Assembly (NCBI GenBank): GCA_003349915.1 | Contig: QFXE01000017.1 | Span: 39,268-103,267 of the forward strand | Source of the DNA: an endosymbiont of Escarpia spicata | GTDB lineage: Bacteria; Pseudomonadota; Gammaproteobacteria; Chromatiales; Chromatiaceae | Length of the DNA stretch: 64,000 nucleotides | Reading direction: 5' to 3' | In this document: positions 26,473 to 35,319 of the stretch, in pieces | Layout: the number at the start of each line of letters is the position of its first letter | Numbering within the stretch: the first letter of the stretch is position 1 | Made by a program: the position numbers and the translations under genes | The notes under the pieces: model-generated | Database searches by the model: none | Seen by the model: the letters and a program-made list of their open reading frames with translations, nothing else | Told to the model about the DNA's origin: nothing

Positions 26473-27252
26473 ATGAAACTCACCACACGAAAAAAGACGC
26501 TAAACGCCATTCTCTCAGGTTGCCTGGCCACATTTGCCCTGAGCAGCGCACCTCTTTATGCCGCCAATCCCTGTGGTGCCAGGAACCCCTGTGCTGCCAA
26601 GCAGGCGATGAAGATGCACAATCCATGCAACCCCTGTGCGGCAAAAAACCCTTGCGGTGCGAAAAACCCCTGTGCGGCCAAGAATCCCTGTGCGGCGAAA
26701 AATCCATGCGCCGCCAAGAATCCCTGCGCGGCGAAAAACCCATGCGGGGCTGGAAAAGTGACCCGACCAGCCGACTACAAGCCTTACCGTGGCAACAGTG
26801 CAGCCCTTGCCGCCGAGGGCAGCAAGCTGTTCAGGGACACCAGCCTGAGCACCAACGGTATGTCCTGTAATACCTGCCACGACAATAACGCCTCTTATCA
26901 AGCCACCTTCGCTGAACCCTACCCTCACTACGTGCGTATGGCCGATGACCAACAGAAGCTGAAAGCAGTCCATGCCGACGAGATGGTGCAGCTCTGCATG
27001 ATGGGCCCCATGAATGCCAAAGCGTTAGCTTGGGACTCAAGAGAGCTGGCCGCCCTCACCGGCTATGTGGTGGCACAGCAGAAGGGCTTCGCTAAGACTC
27101 ACAAGATGGGCGCAATGAACCCTTGTGCCGCCAAGAATCCCTGTGGGGCGAAAAACCCTTGCGCCGCCAAGAATCCTTGCGGGGCGAAAAACCCCTGTGC
27201 AGCCAAGAATCCCTGTGCGGCGAAAAATCCTTGCTCTGCAAAGATGCACTAA
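26473..27252 (+). CDS. Secreted monoheme cytochrome c flanked by NPCAAK repeat tails
   Basis: 259 residues. The signal peptide ends near ALA-like LYA (residue 30). Residues 32-94 carry ten NPC units, mostly the hexapeptide NPCAAK or NPCGAK. Residues 100-210 form a small cytochrome c domain with CNTCH at 132-136 and Met residues near LCMMGPM. Residues 216-259 carry seven more NPC units, ending KMH. The mature protein thus has about 17 cysteines outside the heme site, evenly six residues apart. AGGAGA precedes the ATG. Metal or sulfane-sulfur binding, or covalent cross-linking by disulfides, are possible roles. I know no characterised member with this layout. Confidence 0.85.
   Translation: MKLTTRKKTLNAILSGCLATFALSSAPLYAANPCGARNPCAAKQAMKMHNPCNPCAAKNPCGAKNPCAAKNPCAAKNPCAAKNPCAAKNPCGAGKVTRPADYKPYRGNSAALAAEGSKLFRDTSLSTNGMSCNTCHDNNASYQATFAEPYPHYVRMADDQQKLKAVHADEMVQLCMMGPMNAKALAWDSRELAALTGYVVAQQKGFAKTHKMGAMNPCAAKNPCGAKNPCAAKNPCGAKNPCAAKNPCAAKNPCSAKMH
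26566..26754 (+). repeat. N-terminal coding repeat array (NPCAAK, about 10 units)
   Basis: In-frame 18-base units encoding NPC(A/G)A(K/R), with synonymous drift between units and one irregular insertion (QAMKMH). This is a protein-level repeat, not a CRISPR: there are no unique spacers. Confidence 0.8.
27118..27249 (+). repeat. C-terminal coding repeat array (NPCAAK, 7 units)
   Basis: Seven in-frame 18-base units of the same type as the N-terminal array, alternating AAK and GAK, with the last unit NPCSAK. Nucleotide similarity to the first array suggests copying between the two ends of the gene. Confidence 0.8.
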
Positions 27253-27262
27253 CGTGTCATGC

Positions 27263-27282
27263 GGCGGGCACTCCAGCCCGCC
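27263..27282. terminator. GC-rich hairpin after the NPCAAK cytochrome gene
   Basis: GGCGGGC and GCCCGCC are perfect seven-base arms around a six-base loop, 11 bases after the stop. There is no T tract, so it may be a weak terminator or an mRNA-stabilising structure. Confidence 0.45.
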
Positions 27283-27364
27283 GTCCATTCACACAGTGGC
27301 TCTGAACTCAAGTTTCGGAGTTCGTGGTAATGTTTGGCATGGGATGTGACTTCATGTGACGAAC

Positions 27365-27431
27365 GTAGGGTGCGCTGTGCGCACCATGATTGCCGTAATT
27401 GCATATTCTGGTGCGCACGGCGCACCCTACC
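27365..27431. repeat. REP-like element, family A copy 1
   Basis: Palindromic element with ends GTAGGGTGCGC and GCGCACCCTAC and a centre containing ATTGC-GTAATTGC. Very similar elements lie at 31676-31744 and 48901-48966. It is intergenic, downstream of a cytochrome gene, as is usual for REP units. Confidence 0.75.
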
Positions 27432-27500
27432 AGACTAACCTGTCGTCCATTCAGCCACTGGCTCTGAAGATACTCAAATTCCAAGGGGAAATCTGATTAG

Positions 27501-28631
27501 ATGCAGCTGCCTGTACTGTTACTGTCGCTGGTCATCGTGATTCCGCTCTTACTCACCAACGAGCCACGTCTCGCACTGCTGCTTCTGATTGGTGTAGCCC
27601 TCGGCATCACTCTGCAACATACAGCCTTCGGTTTTACCAGTGCCTACCGGCGCTTTATGCTTTACCGTGATACCGCCGCATTAAATGCCCAACTGCTCAT
27701 GCTCGCAGTCGCCACGCTGCTGTTCGCGCCGATTCTAAGCAGTGGCGCTGTTTTTGGGCATGGCGTGGTAGGTGCGGTGGCTCCAGCAGGTCTACAGGTC
27801 GCCGCAGGTGCCTTTCTGTTCGGTATCGGCATGCAGCTCGGCGACGGCTGTGGCTCCGGCACCCTCTACAAGGCCGGCGGTGGTGCACCGCGAATGCTGA
27901 TCACCCTCTTCGCCTTTTGTGCAGGGTCCTTCTGGGCAAGTCTTCACATGGGTTGGTGGCAACAACTTCCATCACTACAGACCCAGTCACTCGCCGAGCC
28001 ATTGGGATACCCAGCCGCTGCCTCATTGCAGTTGGCATTTATCACTCTGCTTGCCCTGCTGCTGCGTCGATGGCGCAGCCGGCAAAAAATCACTGCCACC
28101 CCACCACAGAGAGATTGGCGGCGTTTGTTATCAGGCCCTTGGCCTCTGGTCATGGGTGCCCTGCTGCTCGCGCTGCTCAATTTCACAACCCTGCTGACAG
28201 CTGGCCATCCCTGGACTATTACCTGGGCCTTTACCCTGTGGGGTGCCAAGGCAGCGGTACTTCTCGGCTGGGATCCATCCAGTGCGCCATTCTGGAGCGG
28301 GGCTTTCCAGCAGTCGGCGCTACAGGCCGGCATCCTGCAGGATGTCACCTCGGTGATGAATATCGGCATCCTGCTCGGAGCATTGGCCGCCGCCGGACTG
28401 GGAGGCCGGTTCGCGCCCTCGTTCCGCATCCCCCTGCGTTCGCTTGCTGCCGCCATCATTGGTGGTCTTTTGATGGGTTATGGCGCCCGCATCGCCTATG
28501 GTTGCAATATTGGCGCTTTTTTCTCGGGCATCGCTTCCCTTAGCCTGCACGGCTGGCTCTGGATCACCTGCGCTTTGCTGGGCAGCGCACTGGGCGTACG
28601 CTGGCGGCCCCGTCTTGGACTTTCAAACTAA
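27501..28631 (+). CDS. YeeE/YedE-type sulfur-compound transporter
   Basis: 376 residues, with about ten hydrophobic segments. The two repeats of the family each carry a conserved cysteine motif: MQLGDGCGSGTLYKAGGG (Cys117) and ARIAYGCNIGAFFSGIAS. In characterised YeeE/TsuA proteins such cysteines relay thiosulfate across the membrane. Here the substrate is likely thiosulfate or a related sulfur species, in keeping with DsrE and cytochrome genes in the window. No TusA-like gene is adjacent. Followed 17 bases later by the gene at 28649, same strand. Confidence 0.85.
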   Translation: MQLPVLLLSLVIVIPLLLTNEPRLALLLLIGVALGITLQHTAFGFTSAYRRFMLYRDTAALNAQLLMLAVATLLFAPILSSGAVFGHGVVGAVAPAGLQVAAGAFLFGIGMQLGDGCGSGTLYKAGGGAPRMLITLFAFCAGSFWASLHMGWWQQLPSLQTQSLAEPLGYPAAASLQLAFITLLALLLRRWRSRQKITATPPQRDWRRLLSGPWPLVMGALLLALLNFTTLLTAGHPWTITWAFTLWGAKAAVLLGWDPSSAPFWSGAFQQSALQAGILQDVTSVMNIGILLGALAAAGLGGRFAPSFRIPLRSLAAAIIGGLLMGYGARIAYGCNIGAFFSGIASLSLHGWLWITCALLGSALGVRWRPRLGLSN

Positions 28632-28648
28632 TGAAGTATTAGAAACGA

Positions 28649-29392
28649 ATGAACAGTAAAATTTCCAATATCCAGTTACCCACCCTCACCCCACCAAATC
28701 CTGCGCAACTCCCATGCGGAGAAATCGCGGAGATGCTGGCAGCAGGCACTGAGGTACGTACCAGTATGCGGGCACTGGAGAGAGTCGGGCTCAACCTGGT
28801 AGGCGAGGTATTGAAAGACCAGGGCGATTTTATCGAGCTGGAACACTATCCAAAAGATGATGTCTTTGACGACGAGACCCACAGCCAGTACTACTATCAC
28901 ACCCATCGTGACGATGCGGATGAGCATGGTCACTTCCATACTTTTCTGCGGGCCGGGGGCATGCCAAAAGGCGCCAAACCGCTGGACTACCCCCTGGCCA
29001 GTGAACCCTGGCCACAGGGAGATGATGCAATCGGCCATCTGGTGGGCATCTCCATGGATGCCTGGGGTCGGCCTATCGGGCTGTTTGCCGCCAATCGCTG
29101 GGTGACGGGTGAAACCTGGTATCCTGCTGAGACCATGATCGAAATGCTGCCCCGCTTCGCCATCGGGCACGCCTGGCCCTCCTGGCCGGTGAACCGTTGG
29201 ATCAGCGTCATGGTCAGGCTGTTCCAACCGCATATCCGCACCCTGCTCACCCACCGCGACAGTGTCATTTCCGCCTGGCAGCAGGCCCACCCTGGGATGG
29301 ATGTGTTTGAAGATCGCAACCTGGAGCTGACGGGGTATCTGCCCATCTCGGTGGAAAAGTGGATGGCGGCACTGAAACAGGCTTCATCGTGA
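28649..29392 (+). CDS. Conserved hypothetical protein, DUF6969-like
   Basis: 247 residues, soluble, no signal peptide. A His/Asp-rich segment with text FDDETHSQYYYHTHRDDADE followed by HGHFHTFLRAGG is the most conserved-looking part and could bind a metal. The C-terminal half is Trp-rich (ETWYPAETMIEMLPRF, WPSWPVNRWI). This looks like DUF6969, a family without known function; the name is from memory and should be treated as tentative. Its stop overlaps the GTG start of the pentaheme cytochrome gene, so the two are translationally coupled. Confidence 0.6.
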   Translation: MNSKISNIQLPTLTPPNPAQLPCGEIAEMLAAGTEVRTSMRALERVGLNLVGEVLKDQGDFIELEHYPKDDVFDDETHSQYYYHTHRDDADEHGHFHTFLRAGGMPKGAKPLDYPLASEPWPQGDDAIGHLVGISMDAWGRPIGLFAANRWVTGETWYPAETMIEMLPRFAIGHAWPSWPVNRWISVMVRLFQPHIRTLLTHRDSVISAWQQAHPGMDVFEDRNLELTGYLPISVEKWMAALKQASS

Positions 29393-30648
29393 ACCGCCAC
29401 CGGATCAAATTTCAGTTTGCCTGCGGGTTTGTGTTTTCGATGCTGATCTCGACGGCGATGGCTGACAGCGATCCCAGCGCATCCATCAGTACCTTCCTCT
29501 CCCGCCACTGGCAACGCCCGCTGCAACATCAGGGCGAGGCACCGGCCTCCTTCCCGGCGCTGGAGACCTCACTGGACCCCAGGGCCTGCGGGACCTGCCA
29601 TCCACAGCAGTTCCAGGATTGGCAGGGAAGCTTGCACGCTCACGCAATGGGTCCTGGCCTGCTGGGGCAACTCATGGACATGAACCCCGTCAGCAGAGCA
29701 GAACATCAGGCCTGTCTGCATTGTCATGCGCCCCTGGCGGAGCAGGCCGATGAAGTGGTTGCATGGCTCTCCGGTGGAGAAACCGGCAGCCCCCAGGAAG
29801 AGACTATCCCCAGTGGCCCGCTCTACAATCAGGGATTGATCTGCGCCGGCTGCCATCTGCGCAATTTTCAAGTCCATGGCCCGCACAGAAACAAGGCGTT
29901 GCCACCCTCCCCGTCACTGGCTGAAAACGCCCATCTGCCTCACAATGGATGGCAACCCCAGGATGCCTTTGAGAGTTCCCGCTTCTGTGCAGCCTGTCAC
30001 CAATTCGAAGCAGATGGCTACGCTCTGAACGGTAAACTGCTTGAAAACACGTTCGAGGAGTGGAAGGCAAGCCCGCAGGCGAAAGAGGGAAAAAGTTGCC
30101 AGTCCTGTCACATGCCGGACCGCCGTCATCTGTGGCGAGGCATACACGACAAGGCGACTGTGCTGTCGGGTGTCAGGATCTCGCTGGACGGGGTAGAGAC
30201 AAACAACGACAGGGTCAGCGGCACCCTGTCCCTGACCAACACGGAGGTGGGCCACCAGTTCCCAACCTATGTCACCCCCCGCGTGGTGATGGAGGCGATC
30301 CAACTGGATAGTCTCAATCAACAGATTTCCGGAACCCGGCAGGAGCAGATAATCGCCAGGCAGGTGAGCCTCGACCTGAGCCGGGAACTGTTCGATTCCC
30401 GCCTCGCACCCGGAGAGACTGCCCACCTGGAATATCAGGCTCCCCACCATCCTGAAACCCAATCCATCCTGTTCCGGATCCAGGTCGAGCCAGACACCTT
30501 CTACCGGGACTTCTATCGGGCCACCCTGAACAGCGGATCGAGTGATAAAGGTGCCGAAACCCTGCGTCTCGCACTACAGAATGCCGAGGCATCGGTCTAT
30601 ACTCTGTTTCGCAGAGAGATACCGCTGGAGTTGAACAGTGAGCCATAA
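29389..30648 (+). CDS. Pentaheme c-type cytochrome, GTG start
   Basis: 419 residues from GTG at 29389, whose bases overlap the previous TGA; a longer ATG version would lie inside the upstream gene and lack a signal peptide at its start. A signal peptide ends near STAMA. Five heme motifs follow: CGTCH, CLHCH, CAGCH, CAACH and CQSCH. The C-terminal 170 residues are heme-free, beta-rich (VSGTLSLTNTEVGHQFPT). The heme part resembles cytochrome c554-like proteins. Probably a periplasmic redox protein, coupled to the transporter and the DUF6969-like protein. Confidence 0.8.
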   Translation: MNRHRIKFQFACGFVFSMLISTAMADSDPSASISTFLSRHWQRPLQHQGEAPASFPALETSLDPRACGTCHPQQFQDWQGSLHAHAMGPGLLGQLMDMNPVSRAEHQACLHCHAPLAEQADEVVAWLSGGETGSPQEETIPSGPLYNQGLICAGCHLRNFQVHGPHRNKALPPSPSLAENAHLPHNGWQPQDAFESSRFCAACHQFEADGYALNGKLLENTFEEWKASPQAKEGKSCQSCHMPDRRHLWRGIHDKATVLSGVRISLDGVETNNDRVSGTLSLTNTEVGHQFPTYVTPRVVMEAIQLDSLNQQISGTRQEQIIARQVSLDLSRELFDSRLAPGETAHLEYQAPHHPETQSILFRIQVEPDTFYRDFYRATLNSGSSDKGAETLRLALQNAEASVYTLFRREIPLELNSEP

Positions 30649-30789
30649 TCGTTGACTGGAAGTCTGTCAATCTGACTATGGATTTCGCCCAACCCAATGG
30701 ACATCTTTCCTCTTATCCTGACTTGAAGATTCATTTGGGAACAGCCAGGTCGTTGAGCGTTTATTCTATAAACCATTCAAGGGAAGAGC

Positions 30790-31359
30790 ATGTCCATATC
30801 GGATCCCGAACGCTGGCTTGAGGAACATGGCTCTGCGCTCTATTCGTTTGCACTCCTGCATGTGCGCGACGGACATCGGGCTGAAGATTTGGTGCAGGAG
30901 ACCTTGCTGGCAGCCCTCAAAGCCCGCGAACGTTTTCAGGGCAACGCATCTCTCCGAACCTGGCTCATCGGCATCCTCAAGCACAAGATCATGGACGAGT
31001 TCCGGCGACAGTCCCGCGAGGCACCCATTCCGGATTCTCCCGAAGATGCGTGGGATGCGGCTGAAGCGCGACGGGCGGCGGAAAATTTCACCGATAATGG
31101 CCGCTGGAGTCAGCCACTCACAAATTGGGGAGACTCAGAGCAGGATTTTTCCCGCGATCAGTTCTGGTCACTGATAGAACAGTGTTTGGCTGCACTCTCC
31201 CCCCGTATGGCACGACTTTTTGTTTTGCGCGAATTATGGGAGATGGAGACCAAAGAGGTGTGTAAGGAGCTGGCTATCACCCCGACCAACCTCTGGACAA
31301 CACTGCATCGAGCCCGATTGGGTATGCGACAGTGCCTGGAAAAAAACCTGTGTGCCTGA
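30790..31359 (+). CDS. ECF-type RNA polymerase sigma factor
   Basis: 189 residues. Region 2 is visible (YSFALLHVRDGHRAEDLVQE, then LLAALKARERFQGNASLRTW) and region 4 ends the protein (LFVLRELWEMETKEVCKELA). Short sigma factors of this type control envelope or stress regulons and are held by an anti-sigma encoded next door, as here (17 bases downstream). The target promoters are unknown; the upstream transporter and cytochrome genes are candidates by position. Confidence 0.9.
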   Translation: MSISDPERWLEEHGSALYSFALLHVRDGHRAEDLVQETLLAALKARERFQGNASLRTWLIGILKHKIMDEFRRQSREAPIPDSPEDAWDAAEARRAAENFTDNGRWSQPLTNWGDSEQDFSRDQFWSLIEQCLAALSPRMARLFVLRELWEMETKEVCKELAITPTNLWTTLHRARLGMRQCLEKNLCA

Positions 31360-31376
31360 TGTGAGGTCTCTGCACA

Positions 31377-31649
31377 ATGCTTACCTGTAAAGACGCGAGC
31401 CGCCTGATCTCCGAGGGGCAGGATCGAAAACTCAGTCAGAGGGAAAAGATAGGCCTGCGCCTTCATCTGTGGATGTGCGACAGTTGCCGTCTCTTTGAAA
31501 AACAGGTGGGCCATCTGCGCCAAGCCTTGCGCCGGGGATGGTCAGGTGGCGATTTACCCACGGACAAGCAGTTGCCCGAAGAGGCCCAGGAGCGTATCCG
31601 TAAAGTCCTTAAAGAACACCCAAACGACGACAGTAACTCATCCACTTGA
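31377..31649 (+). CDS. Putative zinc-finger anti-sigma factor
   Basis: 90 residues with the zf-HC2 signature: His30, Cys34 and Cys37 in LRLHLWMCDSCRLF, plus an N-terminal Cys4. No transmembrane helix is present, so it is a soluble form, possibly redox-sensitive through the CxxC like RsrA or ChrR-type anti-sigmas. It follows the sigma gene by 17 bases. Release of the sigma factor on thiol oxidation is plausible but not shown. Confidence 0.85.
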   Translation: MLTCKDASRLISEGQDRKLSQREKIGLRLHLWMCDSCRLFEKQVGHLRQALRRGWSGGDLPTDKQLPEEAQERIRKVLKEHPNDDSNSST

Positions 31650-31675
31650 GACTGGCTTCTCTAAATGAAACAAAC

Positions 31676-31744
31676 GTAGGGTGTGCCCCGTGCGCACCGC
31701 GATTGCTGTAATTGCTTATTTCTGGTGCGCTCAGCACACCCTAC
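31676..31744. repeat. REP-like element, family A copy 2
   Basis: Ends GTAGGGTGTGC and GCACACCCTAC with the same ATTGC-GTAATTGC centre as copies 1 and 3. It lies between the anti-sigma gene and the convergent TVP38-type gene and could serve as a terminator for both. Confidence 0.75.
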
Positions 31745-31853
31745 CAGATGAATTAAACGCCGCCCTTCCTCTTTTCAGGGTGGGTTGAACCCAGAAACAT
31801 GGGTCTCTAAGATCCTGCCTCGCATAGACAGGTATTTTCGACCCTTCACACAA

Positions 31854-32543
31854 TCAATGGTGATGGGTATCCGTATGCTGGAAGTATTTACGCAGAGAAA
31901 AGAGATCGTTTTTCTCAATCAACTTGGGCACAAGAAAATACAGTACGACAACTGTAACGCCCGCAATCAGGCTGATAACACCCCCTTCCACTACCACGGC
32001 GCCAAAAGTAACGTAGAGATAGGTCAGCGGCAGCATGCCAAGATAGGTGGCAATACTGAATTTTGCTAATGACATCTTGGTCAATCCAGCACCATAACTG
32101 ACGATATCAAAGGAGATCATAGGCATCAGCCGGGAGAAAAAAACAATTTTCGTCAGCAACCTGTCGGAACAGAGTGTACAGAAATTTATGTGGCCACTTA
32201 TCAGGCTTTCTATCAAATCACGCCCCAAAAAACGGGCAATAAGAAAACTGATCATCGCGCCCAACAACGCGCCGATAGACGCGTAGAGGGTTCCGGCAAT
32301 TGGGCCAAAAACCGTACCGGCAGCAATATCCAACGGCAAACTGGGAATCGGACTTATCACCACAGCGGAGGCCATCACACCAATGAACAATACTGGCGCC
32401 ATAGGTCCTGCGTCATTCAGCCACTGACTGATCCTGTCAGGCTGCAGAAAATCGCTGATATCAAAATAGGACTCAACCCAATAGAGCAACGCAAAAACAA
32501 CCAGGACGAGGCCAATCTTAAGTGTGAATTCAGGCCTTTTCAT
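31854..32543 (-). CDS. TVP38/TMEM64 family membrane protein
   Basis: 229 residues with about five to six hydrophobic segments. The conserved SNARE-associated/DedA-like block is visible: VVISPIPSLPLDIAAGTVFG and SIGALLGAMISFLIARFLGR, then RLMPMISFDIVSYGAGLTK. The protein ends in a His tail (TDTHHH). Such proteins are thought to be lipid scramblases or transporters. In many bacteria a TVP38 gene sits beside a mercuric-reductase-like flavoprotein; such a gene is found 1 kb away at 33570. Confidence 0.88.
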   Translation of the reverse strand: MKRPEFTLKIGLVLVVFALLYWVESYFDISDFLQPDRISQWLNDAGPMAPVLFIGVMASAVVISPIPSLPLDIAAGTVFGPIAGTLYASIGALLGAMISFLIARFLGRDLIESLISGHINFCTLCSDRLLTKIVFFSRLMPMISFDIVSYGAGLTKMSLAKFSIATYLGMLPLTYLYVTFGAVVVEGGVISLIAGVTVVVLYFLVPKLIEKNDLFSLRKYFQHTDTHHH

Positions 32544-32615
32544 TAACCCAATTCAGCATAAAAATTCCAAGATTCAAAAACGGGGCCACGGCTACTTTCC
32601 AACTCAGCATATGCT

Positions 32616-33251
32616 TCATTCCGACGAAAAGAAGATATCACCGTACCAGGCTGTCGCCTTTGCGCCAGTATCATCCGTGTCCGTCATGAGTGCTATCAGG
32701 TCGATCTGATGAACATCCTGACCAAACAGTTGTTTAAAATCCTCCTTCAGATTGCGTCGCTCCGATTTCCACAGCAACACATCCGATACGCCCGAGTGTA
32801 CAGCAACCATCATTGATTGATCGGTATAGGCGCTGGGCCAGACACTGCCCTCTGCCTGGCTGCTCGACCAGACATAGGTGATTGAGCGGGTACGCCAGGG
32901 AGCCCAACCACCCTCCTTCACCACATAGATCCTTGCAGGATAGTCATCGCCTTGCCGGCTATGTTCATTTGGGCGATCCAACACCCCAGCTACCCGCCAA
33001 CGCCAATTGAGGTACGGTGTCTTGTCCAGATTGATAGAGATCTTCTTCACCAGCCCGGATGCGGACCCCGCGCTTACCGCCTTTATCACCTGTTTGCCGT
33101 TTTCTTCGACCAGTTGATAACTCGTGTGACCTTTAAAATCGTGCCTCTCCCATCCGGCCAGGCCATCAATATTGATATGTTCAACAATAGGCGACGCTGC
33201 ATGAAGGATGGAAGAGCTGCTCAACAGACAGACCAGCAAAAAGGTTTTCAT
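32616..33251 (-). CDS. DUF3047 secreted protein
   Basis: 211 residues with a signal peptide (ending LHAA, near residue 19). The mature part has the DUF3047 pattern: NWRWRVAGVLDRPNEHSRQG, then DDYPARIYVV, TRSITYVWSS and IALMTDTDDTGAKATAWYGD near the end. A periplasmic beta-sandwich of unknown role, possibly carbohydrate-binding. It lies 72 bases upstream of the TVP38 gene on the same strand, so the two may form an operon. Confidence 0.85.
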   Translation of the reverse strand: MKTFLLVCLLSSSSILHAASPIVEHINIDGLAGWERHDFKGHTSYQLVEENGKQVIKAVSAGSASGLVKKISINLDKTPYLNWRWRVAGVLDRPNEHSRQGDDYPARIYVVKEGGWAPWRTRSITYVWSSSQAEGSVWPSAYTDQSMMVAVHSGVSDVLLWKSERRNLKEDFKQLFGQDVHQIDLIALMTDTDDTGAKATAWYGDIFFSSE

Positions 33252-33569
33252 ATTGACGTCCAGTAGTCCTTTCTATCTTGAAACAGATATTCCACCGAGT
33301 TCACCGTAAAACAAATATTTAGCGCACATACCATTTACCCGATCCTATTATAGGTTCGCCGAACAGCATACGACTTGGTCGCACGAGAGCGCTACTTCCT
33401 TACACGGCCGATTCTACCTTCTACACTCGCGGCCAAGAAAAACCTTTCTCAACTGAATGATGTGTGATCTGCCTAGCCAGGCCAGCCCAGAAACCTGGTC
33501 TGTAAGCATTTTTCCTGATCGACGACTAAGAGGAACCACAATTTACCTGGCACACATGGAGAAAGAAAA
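33252..33569. other. Intergenic region, no gene seen
   Basis: About 318 bases between divergent genes. It is AT-rich near the DUF3047 start and should hold promoters for both sides. No long frame, strong palindrome or repeat of the window's families was noticed. Confidence 0.4.
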
Positions 33570-35285
33570 GTGGAAATCACGTCCCACACGTTGCTCGCCT
33601 TTGCGATCCTCGCCCTCATCGGCGCCTTTTTCGTCATAGAGTCTCTGACTGGCATCCTTTCACCCGCTATTCTTGTCTCTCTCTTCTTGCTTGGCATTTC
33701 CCTGCTGGCCGTCAGAAAAGCTGTGGAGTGGGTAAAGAACAGAAAAGTTTATGCGAAATGGCGGAAGCCCTCCGCATTCGATCGTAACCTGGTGGTGATT
33801 GGAGCGGGATCAGCCGGACTAGTGACCGCCTATATCGCGGCTGCGATAAAGGCTAAGGTCACGTTGGTCGAAAAACACAAGATGGGTGGCGACTGTCTGA
33901 ACACTGGGTGTGTGCCCTCCAAGGCGTTGATACGCTCTGCCAAGCTACTCTCTCACATGTCTCGTTCCAAAGAGTTCGGCATCCGTGAGGCCCATGCTGA
34001 CTTCGACTTTGCCGAAGTAATGGAGCGGGTTCAACGTGTGATAAAGAGAGTCGAACCCCACGACTCAGTGGATCGGTATACCGAACTCGGCGTGGATGTG
34101 ATTCAGGGCGAGGCGAAGATCACCTCACCCTGGACAGTAGAAATCAAAACGGCAGAGGGCATGCAAACCCTTACAACCCGCAACATCGTCATCGCCACCG
34201 GAGCCAGGCCCTTTGTGCCGCCGATTCCGGGACTCGCGGAGATTGGCTATCTCACCTCCGACAATATCTGGGATCTGCGAGAACGCCCACGGCGTCTGCT
34301 GGTCCTGGGTGGAGGCCCTATCGGGTCGGAGATGGCGCAGACTTTCTCCCGCTTGGGTTCACAGGTCACCCAGGTGGAAAGGCGACCCCGGCTTCTGATC
34401 CGCGAAGACCCGGAGGTGTCGGAGATGGTCAACGAGCGCTTCCGTTCCGAGGGTATCAAAGTGCTGCTGGAACACAAGGCAAAACAGTTCCTGATGGAAA
34501 ACGGCGAGAAAGTCCTGGTCGTAGAAGACCTGCAAAATGGAGGAGTAGAAGTGCGCATCCCCTTCGATGCTGTGTTGGTTGCGGTAGGCCGTGCAGCCAA
34601 CCTGAAGGGCTTCGGTTTGGAAGAGCTGGAAATCCCCGCCGGTCGCACCATTGAGACAAATAAGTTCCTGCAAACGATCTACCCGAACATCTACGCCGCA
34701 GGTGACGTGGCTGGCCCCTTTCAATTCACCCACACCGCCGCTCACCAGGCATGGTACGTGGCAATCAATGCCCTGTTCGATCCCTTCAAAAAGTTTCAGG
34801 CAGACTACTCGGTTATCCCCTGGGCCACCTTCGTAGACCCGGAGGTAGCACGGGTGGGTTTAAATGAGCTCGAAGCAAAGGAGCGCAATATTCCCTACGA
34901 AGTGACAGTATATGGGATCGACGATCTCGACCGGGCCATTGCTGACGGGGAGGCCCACGGCATGATCAAGGTACTCACGGTACCAAAGAAGGACAAAATC
35001 CTCGGCGTCACCATCGTGGGTGAGCACGCCGGAGACCTGCTTGCCGAGTATGTGGTGGCCATGCGCCATGGCATCGGCCTCAACAAGATCCTGGACACTA
35101 TCCACATCTACCCAACCCTGGCTGAAGCCAACAAGTATGTTGCCGGAAACTGGAAACGTGCCAACGCACCCGCAGGTCTATTGCGCTGGAGCGAGCGTTT
35201 TCATTCATGGCGGCGTGGAATAAAAACAAAGGAGACACGAGTAAGCAAGACACTTCCTCCTGTTGGAGAGAAATACAGCCGTTAG
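33570..35285 (+). CDS. Membrane-anchored mercuric-reductase-like flavoprotein disulfide oxidoreductase, GTG start
   Basis: 571 residues. Two transmembrane helices (about 7-25 and 31-48) are followed by a full pyridine nucleotide-disulfide oxidoreductase. The FAD motif is VVIGAGSAGLVTAY, the redox-active pair is CLNTGC (Cys109 and Cys114) and the NAD motif is LLVLGGGPIGSEMA. The C-terminal interface has IHIYPTLAEANK. The start is GTG with GGAGAAAG upstream. There is no N-terminal HMA domain or C-terminal CC pair, so mercury reduction is unlikely. A quinone- or disulfide-linked respiratory role is possible. TVP38-type partners are usual and one lies nearby. Confidence 0.88.
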   Translation: MEITSHTLLAFAILALIGAFFVIESLTGILSPAILVSLFLLGISLLAVRKAVEWVKNRKVYAKWRKPSAFDRNLVVIGAGSAGLVTAYIAAAIKAKVTLVEKHKMGGDCLNTGCVPSKALIRSAKLLSHMSRSKEFGIREAHADFDFAEVMERVQRVIKRVEPHDSVDRYTELGVDVIQGEAKITSPWTVEIKTAEGMQTLTTRNIVIATGARPFVPPIPGLAEIGYLTSDNIWDLRERPRRLLVLGGGPIGSEMAQTFSRLGSQVTQVERRPRLLIREDPEVSEMVNERFRSEGIKVLLEHKAKQFLMENGEKVLVVEDLQNGGVEVRIPFDAVLVAVGRAANLKGFGLEELEIPAGRTIETNKFLQTIYPNIYAAGDVAGPFQFTHTAAHQAWYVAINALFDPFKKFQADYSVIPWATFVDPEVARVGLNELEAKERNIPYEVTVYGIDDLDRAIADGEAHGMIKVLTVPKKDKILGVTIVGEHAGDLLAEYVVAMRHGIGLNKILDTIHIYPTLAEANKYVAGNWKRANAPAGLLRWSERFHSWRRGIKTKETRVSKTLPPVGEKYSR

Positions 35286-35296
35286 ATTGTCTAACT

Positions 35297-35319
35297 AAAA
35301 GATAATCAGAAAATCTTTT
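35297..35319 (+). terminator. AT-rich hairpin with T tract after the flavoprotein gene
   Basis: AAAAGAT and ATCTTTT arms with a nine-base loop, then further T residues, 12 bases after the stop. A second hairpin follows at 35341-35374, GCATTCTG with CAGAATGC. Confidence 0.5.

Noticed and set aside
26566..27249. Regular direct repeats that could look like a CRISPR array
   Set aside because: The units are 18-base in-frame codon repeats for NPCAAK with no unique spacers, and they lie inside a signal-peptide-bearing cytochrome gene.
26480..27288. Several open frames antisense to the NPCAAK gene
   Set aside because: They are shadows of the repeated sequence. They are rich in Arg, His and Gly and have no ribosome sites.
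33570..35285. Mercuric reductase merA
   Set aside because: No HMA domain, no C-terminal vicinal cysteines and no mer genes nearby; only the flavoprotein fold matches.
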